Source of the DNA: Streptosporangiaceae bacterium
GTDB taxonomy: Bacteria > Actinomycetota > Actinomycetes > Streptosporangiales > Streptosporangiaceae
Reading direction: 5' to 3'
DNA: 8,559 nt
Assembly (NCBI GenBank): GCA_030050125.1
Contig: JASIJN010000421.1
Span: forward strand, 1 to 8,559
Made by a program: the position numbers and the translations under genes. The first letter of the stretch is position 1. Every line of letters starts with the position of its first letter. Below are positions 4,297-8,559 of this stretch, piece after piece. The notes under the pieces are model-generated. The model worked only from the letters and a program-made list of their open reading frames with translations. It was not told where the DNA came from and ran no database searches.

Positions 4297-5955
4297 ATGG
4301 CCGAGGACGAGGACAAGCCGCAGAGCGGCGCGTACGCGGTGGCGGCCGCCAGGCGGCACGGCGTGCGGACCATGTTTACCCTGTCCGGCCTGCACGTTTT
4401 CCCCCTCTACGACGGGGCGGTGAAGGCCGACCCGCCGATGCGGATCGTGGACGTCAGGCACGAGCAGACCGCCGTGTTCGCCGCCGAGGGAACCGCCCGG
4501 CTGTCCCGGGTCCCCGGCTTCGCCGCGGTCACGGCCGGACCGGGCGTGACCAACAGCGTGAGCGCGATAGCCACGGCCCACTTCAACGGCGCTCCCCTCG
4601 TGGTGATCGGCGGGCGCGCTCCCGACTACCGGTGGGGCTCGGGCAGCCTGCAGGAGATCGATCACCCGGTGCTGCTCCAGGCGATCACCAAGCGGGCCTG
4701 GACCGAACACGACAGCGCGCGGGTCGGCCCGGCGGCCGACGAAGCGTTCCGGCTGGCCGGGACCCGGCACCGCGGCCCGGTGTTCCTCGACGTGAGCCTG
4801 GAGGCGCTGTTCGGCCGGGCCGAGCCCGCCCCGGCCGCCGACGACAGCGCGGCAGACGGCCTGGACCAGCCCGATCCGGGAGCGGTCGACGCGATCGCCG
4901 GGTTGCTCGCCCAGGCCAGCCGGCCCGTGCTGGTGCTCGGCTCGGACGTGTGGCTGGACGGCGCCGAGCAGGCCGCCCGGGTCGCGGCCGAGGAACTCAG
5001 GCTCCCCGTGATCGCCAACGGGCAGGGACGCGGCGTGCTCCCGGCCGGGCACGAGCTGCTCGTGACCCGGGCCCGGCAGCTGGCCTTCGGCGAGGCCGAC
5101 CTGGTCATCGTGGCCGGGACGCCGCTCGACTTCCGGCTCGGCTACGGCGAGTACGGCGGGAAGAACGGGACACCGCCCGCGAAGGTGGTGCACATCGCGG
5201 ACGCGCCGGGACAGCTGGCCGGGCACCGTGAGCTGGACGGCGCCGCCAGCGGCGAGCTGACCGGGCTGTTCACCCGGCTGGCCGGCGCGGCCGGGCTGGC
5301 TCGCCCCTGGGCGGACGACTGGCTGCCCGGGCTTCAGGCCGCCCGGGATCAGGCCATGGCCGCCGACGCCCAGCTGCTCGCGAGCGACGCCGACCCGATT
5401 CATCCCGTGCGGATCTACGGCGAGCTGGCCAGGTTCCTTGACGACGACGCCGTGGTGATCGGCGACGGCGGCGACTTCGTCTCCTACGCGGGCAAGTACG
5501 TCGAGCCCCGGCGCCCCGGGGGCTGGCTGGATCCCGGGCCGTACGGATGCCTGGGCACCGGCCTCGGCTACGCCATCGCCGCCCGGATCGCCCGTCCGTC
5601 GGCCCAGGTGGTGCTGCTGCTCGGGGACGGTGCCGCCGGCTTCTCGCTGATGGACGCCGACACCCTGGTCAGGCACAAGCTCCCGGTCGTCATGATCTGC
5701 GGCAACAACGGGATCTGGGGCCTGGAGAAATACCCCATGAGGGCGCTCTACGGCTACGACGTCGCGGCCGACCTGCAGCCGCAGTGCCGGTATGACCAGG
5801 TGGTCGCCGCGCTGGGCGGGGCCGGGGAGCTGGTGACCAGGCCGGCCGGCATCGCCGCCGCGCTGCGCCGGGCGTTCGACTCCGGCGTCCCCTACCTGGT
5901 GAACATCGCCACCGATCCGAAGAACGCCTACCCGCGCTCCACGGCCGGCTTCTGA
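4297..5955 (+). CDS. Thiamine-diphosphate-dependent enzyme, IlvG/acetolactate synthase-like
   Basis: A 552-residue enzyme of the ThDP family that includes acetolactate synthase large subunit, oxalyl-CoA decarboxylase and 2-hydroxyacyl-CoA lyase. Domains: N-terminal pyrimidine-binding about 10-175, with the catalytic glutamate E56 in DVRHEQTAVFAAEG; central domain about 195-325; C-terminal pyrophosphate-binding about 375-545, with the metal/ThDP motif starting GDGAAG at 443 and ending NNGIW at 470-474. The segments HEQTA, WGSGSLQEIDH and IWGLEKYPMRALYGY resemble M. tuberculosis IlvG (Rv1820), annotated as acetolactate synthase but not shown to be the main branched-chain enzyme. No small regulatory subunit (ilvN) or ilvC is nearby, so valine/isoleucine synthesis is not supported by context. 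The ATG is probably leaderless and sits beside a palindromic operator. It ends 6 bases from the convergent biotin carrier gene. Superfamily sure, reaction unsure. Confidence 0.9.
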   Translation: MAEDEDKPQSGAYAVAAARRHGVRTMFTLSGLHVFPLYDGAVKADPPMRIVDVRHEQTAVFAAEGTARLSRVPGFAAVTAGPGVTNSVSAIATAHFNGAPLVVIGGRAPDYRWGSGSLQEIDHPVLLQAITKRAWTEHDSARVGPAADEAFRLAGTRHRGPVFLDVSLEALFGRAEPAPAADDSAADGLDQPDPGAVDAIAGLLAQASRPVLVLGSDVWLDGAEQAARVAAEELRLPVIANGQGRGVLPAGHELLVTRARQLAFGEADLVIVAGTPLDFRLGYGEYGGKNGTPPAKVVHIADAPGQLAGHRELDGAASGELTGLFTRLAGAAGLARPWADDWLPGLQAARDQAMAADAQLLASDADPIHPVRIYGELARFLDDDAVVIGDGGDFVSYAGKYVEPRRPGGWLDPGPYGCLGTGLGYAIAARIARPSAQVVLLLGDGAAGFSLMDADTLVRHKLPVVMICGNNGIWGLEKYPMRALYGYDVAADLQPQCRYDQVVAALGGAGELVTRPAGIAAALRRAFDSGVPYLVNIATDPKNAYPRSTAGF

Positions 5956-5961
5956 CCCGGA

Positions 5962-6174
5962 TCACTCGATGACGGCGATCAGGTCGCCCTCCTGAACCAC
6001 GTCCCCCTCGGCCACGACCAGCTTCGTGAGCGTGCCCTGGCCCTCGGCGAGGACCGGTATCTCCATCTTCATCGACTCCAGGATGACCAGCGTGTCGCCG
6101 TCCGCCACGCGGTCACCCTCGGAGGCCACGACCTGCCACACGTTCGCGACCATCTCCGCGCGGACTTCGGTCAC
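5962..6174 (-). CDS. Biotin carrier protein, TB7.3 type (biotin/lipoyl-binding)
   Basis: A 70-residue single-domain biotin acceptor. The biotinylation motif ESMKMEIP is at residues 33-40, with K36 the lysine that takes biotin; Gly turns before and after it and the end DLIAVIE complete the compact biotinyl fold. Length and sequence match M. tuberculosis TB7.3 (Rv3221c, 71 residues), including the hallmark MEIPVLAE. It would shuttle carboxyl-biotin between a biotin carboxylase and a carboxyltransferase. The GTG start has a good site, GGGAGG, 7 bases upstream. It lies 45 bases after the biotin carboxylase gene in the same operon, which suggests that enzyme as its partner. In M. tuberculosis the TB7.3 gene directly neighbours pdtaS; here a ThDP-enzyme gene lies between. 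Confidence 0.94.
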   Translation of the reverse strand: MTEVRAEMVANVWQVVASEGDRVADGDTLVILESMKMEIPVLAEGQGTLTKLVVAEGDVVQEGDLIAVIE

Positions 6175-6180
6175 GCGTGC

Positions 6181-6217
6181 ACCTCCCTTTCTCGGTCTTT
6201 CCTCCGGTCTTTCCTCC
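6181..6217 (-). repeat. 12-bp tandem repeat of ribosome-site-like sequence between accC and the biotin carrier gene
   Basis: Read on the minus strand, GGAGGAAAGACC occurs twice in direct succession (6217-6206 and 6205-6194). It is followed by the purine-rich GAGAAAGGGAGGT (6193-6181), whose GGGAGG is the well-placed ribosome site for the biotin carrier GTG at 6174. The spacer thus has three Shine-Dalgarno-like cores in a row; the first begins just after the accC stop. Confidence 0.7.
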
Positions 6218-6219
6218 GG

Positions 6220-7572
6220 TCAGGGCCGCAGCCGCCCGACCACCGAGGTGTCGTAACGGCCGCTGGCGAATTCCTCGCTGTCCAGCAGCTCGGCGTGGAA
6301 TGGGAGGTTAGTCTTCGGCCCGCGAATGCGGAAGCCGGCCACGGCGGCGCGGGCACGCCGCAGCGCCTCGCCGCGGCTGGCGCCGTGCACGCACAGCTTG
6401 GCGAGCAGCGGGTCGTAGAACGGCGTCACCTCGTTCCCGGCCGCATACCCGGCGTCGACCCGCACCCCGGGGCCGGACGGCTCGTCCCACTCGGTGATCA
6501 GGCCGGGGCTGGGCAGGAACCGCACCGGATCTTCGGCGTACACGCGCAGCTCCAGGGCATGCCCGTCGGCGCGGACGGATTCCGGCCGGAAGCTCACGTC
6601 GCCGCCGGCCGCGATCAGCAGTTGCTGCTCCACCAGGTCGATGCCGGTGACCATCTCGGTGACCGGATGCTCTACCTGGATCCTGGTGTTCATCTCCAGA
6701 AACACGAATTCCTGGCTCGCCGCGTCCACCAGGCACTCGACCGTGCCGGCGCCACGGTAGCCGACCGCCTGGCCGGCCCGGGCCGCCGCGGCCAGCATCC
6801 GGGCCCTGAGCTCGGGCGTGACCCCGGGTGAGGGCGTCTCCTCGGCGACCTTCTGGTGGCGGCGCTGCACCGAGCAGTCCCGCTCGCCGAGCGTCAGCAC
6901 CCGGGAGTCGTTCAGGCCGAGGATCTGCACCTCCACGTGCCGGGCCCGCTCGATGTACCGTTCCAGCAGGATCGCCGGGCTGCCGAAGAACCGCTCGGCC
7001 CGGGAGCGGGCGGTCTCGAAGCCCGCGCGCAGGTCGGCCTCGTTCGCCGCGGCGCTCATGCCGATGCCGCCGCCGCCCGCTGCCGCCTTGATCATCACCG
7101 GGTAGCCGATCCGCTCGGCCTCCTCGACCGCGGCGGCCACATCCTTGACCGGCTCCCTGGAGCCCGCGGCGACCGGCACGCCCGCCCGCTCCATGAAGTT
7201 CCTGGCGTTGATCTTGTCGCCCATCAGCTCGATCGCCGCGGGCGGCGGGCCGACCCAGGTCAGGCCCGCGTCGATCACGCCCGCGGCGAACTCGGCGTTC
7301 TCGGCCAGGAACCCGTAGCCGGGGTGGATCGCGGTTGCCCCGGCGCGCCTGGCGGCCGCGATCAGCGCGCCGCCGTCCAGGTAGCTGCGGGCCGGCGGGG
7401 CCGGGCCGATCGGCACCGCCTCGTCCGCCTCGCGCACATAGGGCAGGGCGGCGTCGGCCTCGGAGTACACCGCTATGGCCCGTATCTCCATCCGCCGCAG
7501 CGTGCGGATGATCCGGCGCGCGATCTCGCCCCGGTTGGCCACGAGAACCGACTCGGTTTTCCGCTCGAGCAC
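6220..7572 (-). CDS. accC: Biotin carboxylase subunit of an acyl-CoA carboxylase-type enzyme
   Basis: A 450-residue ATP-grasp biotin carboxylase, which uses ATP and bicarbonate to carboxylate biotin on a carrier protein. Length matches stand-alone E. coli AccC; there is no fused biotin domain. N-terminal domain 1-115 (VLVANRGEIARRIIRT; HPGYGFLAENAEFA), ATP-grasp about 116-320 with Gly loop KAAAGGGGIGM (162-172), C-terminal domain from about 335. Visible active-site residues: H212, K241 in QRRHQK, E279, and E293/N295/R297/E301 in EMNTRIQVEHP, plus R343 in ELRVYAEDP. Most equate to E. coli E276, E288, N290, R292, E296 and R338. The Gly loop has Ile170 where E. coli has Arg. The GTG at 7572 lies 10 bases after the upstream HD-domain gene, and its GGAG site abuts that gene's stop, suggesting coupled translation. 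The carrier is encoded next; no carboxyltransferase is in the window. Confidence 0.93.
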   Translation of the reverse strand: MLERKTESVLVANRGEIARRIIRTLRRMEIRAIAVYSEADAALPYVREADEAVPIGPAPPARSYLDGGALIAAARRAGATAIHPGYGFLAENAEFAAGVIDAGLTWVGPPPAAIELMGDKINARNFMERAGVPVAAGSREPVKDVAAAVEEAERIGYPVMIKAAAGGGGIGMSAAANEADLRAGFETARSRAERFFGSPAILLERYIERARHVEVQILGLNDSRVLTLGERDCSVQRRHQKVAEETPSPGVTPELRARMLAAAARAGQAVGYRGAGTVECLVDAASQEFVFLEMNTRIQVEHPVTEMVTGIDLVEQQLLIAAGGDVSFRPESVRADGHALELRVYAEDPVRFLPSPGLITEWDEPSGPGVRVDAGYAAGNEVTPFYDPLLAKLCVHGASRGEALRRARAAVAGFRIRGPKTNLPFHAELLDSEEFASGRYDTSVVGRLRP

Positions 7573-7582
7573 GCCGGGCAGC

Positions 7583-8559
7583 CTACTCCAGGCGGCTGGC
7601 GAGGCGCTTTCCGGCGACCTCGGTGAGCGCCTCGACCACGCCCGGGTCGTACTCCACGGCCGTGTCCAGGCGCAGCCGCTCCAGCGCTGCCGCGCTGCGG
7701 TCCCGGTCGGTGGATCCGCCCACGAGGTCGTCGAACGCGTTCACCGCCCGGATGATCCGGCTGCCGACCGGCGGCTCGGGGTCGCCGCGGCTGGGCCAGC
7801 TCTGGCAGCGCACCAGCTCGGCCACCCGGTCCAGCACCCCGGCCTTGCTGATCACGTCCGCGCCCAGCTCCGCGATGCGCCGCTGGTCCTCGCTGGAGAC
7901 CAGGACGGTCGCGCCGCCAGGGATCGGGTCGGGCAGGGCGAGCTGGCCGATGTCGTGCATGAGCGCCGCGTACTCCAGGTCCAGCAGGTCCGGCTCGGCC
8001 AGGCCGAGTTCCCGGCCGACGGCCACGGCGAGCCGGCTCACCCGGCGGGAATGCCCGCTCTCGACGTAGCCGCCCACCTCGGTGACCCGGGCCAGCGCGC
8101 GGACGGTCTGCAGGTACGTGGCCTGGATGCCGGAGTACCTGCGGAACGCCACCTGGGTGACCAGCAGCGGCCCGAGGAACACCGCGAGCCCCGCCAGGCC
8201 CATGACCTCGGCCGCGAAAGTGATCATCATGGCCGAGACGCCGACCGCGGCGCCGAGCGGGAACTGCGTCCGCATCTCGTCCCAGAGCGCCACGGAGAAC
8301 CGGGCCCCGAGGTCGTCCGCCCGGATCAGCGCGCCGATCGTCGCCTCGGCCAGCCAGCCGAAGGCCACCAGCACGGTCATCACCGCGAACGCGATCCACC
8401 AGTGGCCGGGGCCGCTGATGATCTCCGCGCCGGCGATCGGCCGGAACGCGAACGCCGCGCAGGCCACCGCGACCAGCCGGGTCGCCATCCCGGTCAGCCC
8501 GGCCGGGCGGCCGGCCGCGATGTGCGGCAGCGCGCCGACCGTCATGCCGACCGCGGCCA
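7583..8559 (-). CDS. Membrane-anchored, degenerate HD/HD-GYP domain protein (5' end cut by window edge)
   Basis: The frame is open to the right edge. An ATG at 8545 exists, but the codons before it continue hydrophobic sequence, so the real start is probably outside the window. Counting from that ATG, hydrophobic segments lie at about 20-38, 48-68, 98-116 and 118-135, then a cytoplasmic HD domain from about 145. H165 (SGHSRRV) and H197-D198 (LMHDIGQLALPD) are the HD signature, and the later GSRIIRAVNAFDDL (261-274) matches the helix after the GYP loop in HD-GYP phosphodiesterases. The HHE and GYP parts are missing: the equivalent stretch reads LVRCQSWPSRGDPEPP. Cyclic di-GMP hydrolysis is therefore doubtful; it may bind a ligand or another protein. 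It is the first visible gene of the operon with accC. The operon promoter is outside the window. Confidence 0.85.
   Translation of the reverse strand, partial: AAVGMTVGALPHIAAGRPAGLTGMATRLVAVACAAFAFRPIAGAEIISGPGHWWIAFAVMTVLVAFGWLAEATIGALIRADDLGARFSVALWDEMRTQFPLGAAVGVSAMMITFAAEVMGLAGLAVFLGPLLVTQVAFRRYSGIQATYLQTVRALARVTEVGGYVESGHSRRVSRLAVAVGRELGLAEPDLLDLEYAALMHDIGQLALPDPIPGGATVLVSSEDQRRIAELGADVISKAGVLDRVAELVRCQSWPSRGDPEPPVGSRIIRAVNAFDDLVGGSTDRDRSAAALERLRLDTAVEYDPGVVEALTEVAGKRLASRLE

Noticed and set aside
4240..5676. Long open minus-strand frame continuing upstream of pdtaS through the ThDP gene
   Set aside because: It is the antisense of a clear ThDP enzyme; stops are rare in GC-rich DNA. Translation is Gly/Pro/Arg-rich with no domain, and pdtaS has its own family-like ATG at 4239.
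6856..7626. 256-codon plus-strand frame opposite accC
   Set aside because: Shadow of the biotin carboxylase, whose catalytic residues are all on the other strand.
7473..8399. 308-codon minus-strand frame overlapping the HD protein and accC
   Set aside because: Out-of-frame reading with Arg/Gly/Pro-rich sequence; the HD-domain frame has helices and motifs.
1..8559. CRISPR array, insertion sequence, phage or tRNA gene
   Set aside because: No regularly spaced repeats, terminal inverted repeats, transposase or integrase motifs, or tRNA cloverleaf were found on either strand.

Overview
This is a compact, high-GC chromosomal segment from an actinomycete (Actinomycetota). The lineage call rests on the GC-rich third codon positions, frequent GTG starts, a WhiB protein, a SigB/SigF-type sigma factor and a PdtaS-type kinase. 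The genus cannot be fixed from the window. No RNA genes, insertion sequences, phage genes or CRISPR array were seen. Nearly all of it is coding.

Layout, left to right: (1) 3' part of a stress-type sigma factor gene (+), cut by the left edge. (2) A convergent four-helix membrane protein of unknown function (-). (3) A DagK/LCB5-family lipid kinase (+), whose start overlaps the membrane protein gene head to head. (4) A 366-base non-coding region, clearly less GC-rich than its surroundings, with hairpins and a good Crp-like site, leading to (5) whiB1/wblE (+). (6) pdtaS, a soluble GAF-PAS histidine kinase (-), overlapping the 3' end of whiB1 by 23 bases. (7) A 57-base divergent promoter region with a perfect 12-base palindrome. 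(8) A thiamine-diphosphate enzyme of the IlvG/acetolactate-synthase-like type (+). (9) A minus-strand operon read from the right edge inward: a membrane HD-domain protein (5' end cut off), a biotin carboxylase (accC) and a 70-residue biotin carrier protein of the TB7.3 type.

The lipid kinase - whiB1 - pdtaS - TB7.3 order resembles, from memory, Mycobacterium tuberculosis Rv3218 - whiB1 (Rv3219) - pdtaS (Rv3220c) - TB7.3 (Rv3221c). This looks like an old conserved actinobacterial neighbourhood into which a ThDP enzyme, a biotin carboxylase and an HD-domain membrane protein have been added in this lineage.

How the genes may work together: the regulatory half pairs an Fe-S/NO-type WhiB regulator with an RNA-antitermination kinase. 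The metabolic half supplies two of the three parts of a biotin-dependent carboxylase (carboxylase and carrier), but no carboxyltransferase is visible. The points most worth a second look are the palindrome shared by the divergent pdtaS/ThDP promoters, the conserved-looking Crp site before whiB1, the missing sensor cysteines in PdtaS, the degenerate HD-GYP domain and the orphan carboxylase pair.
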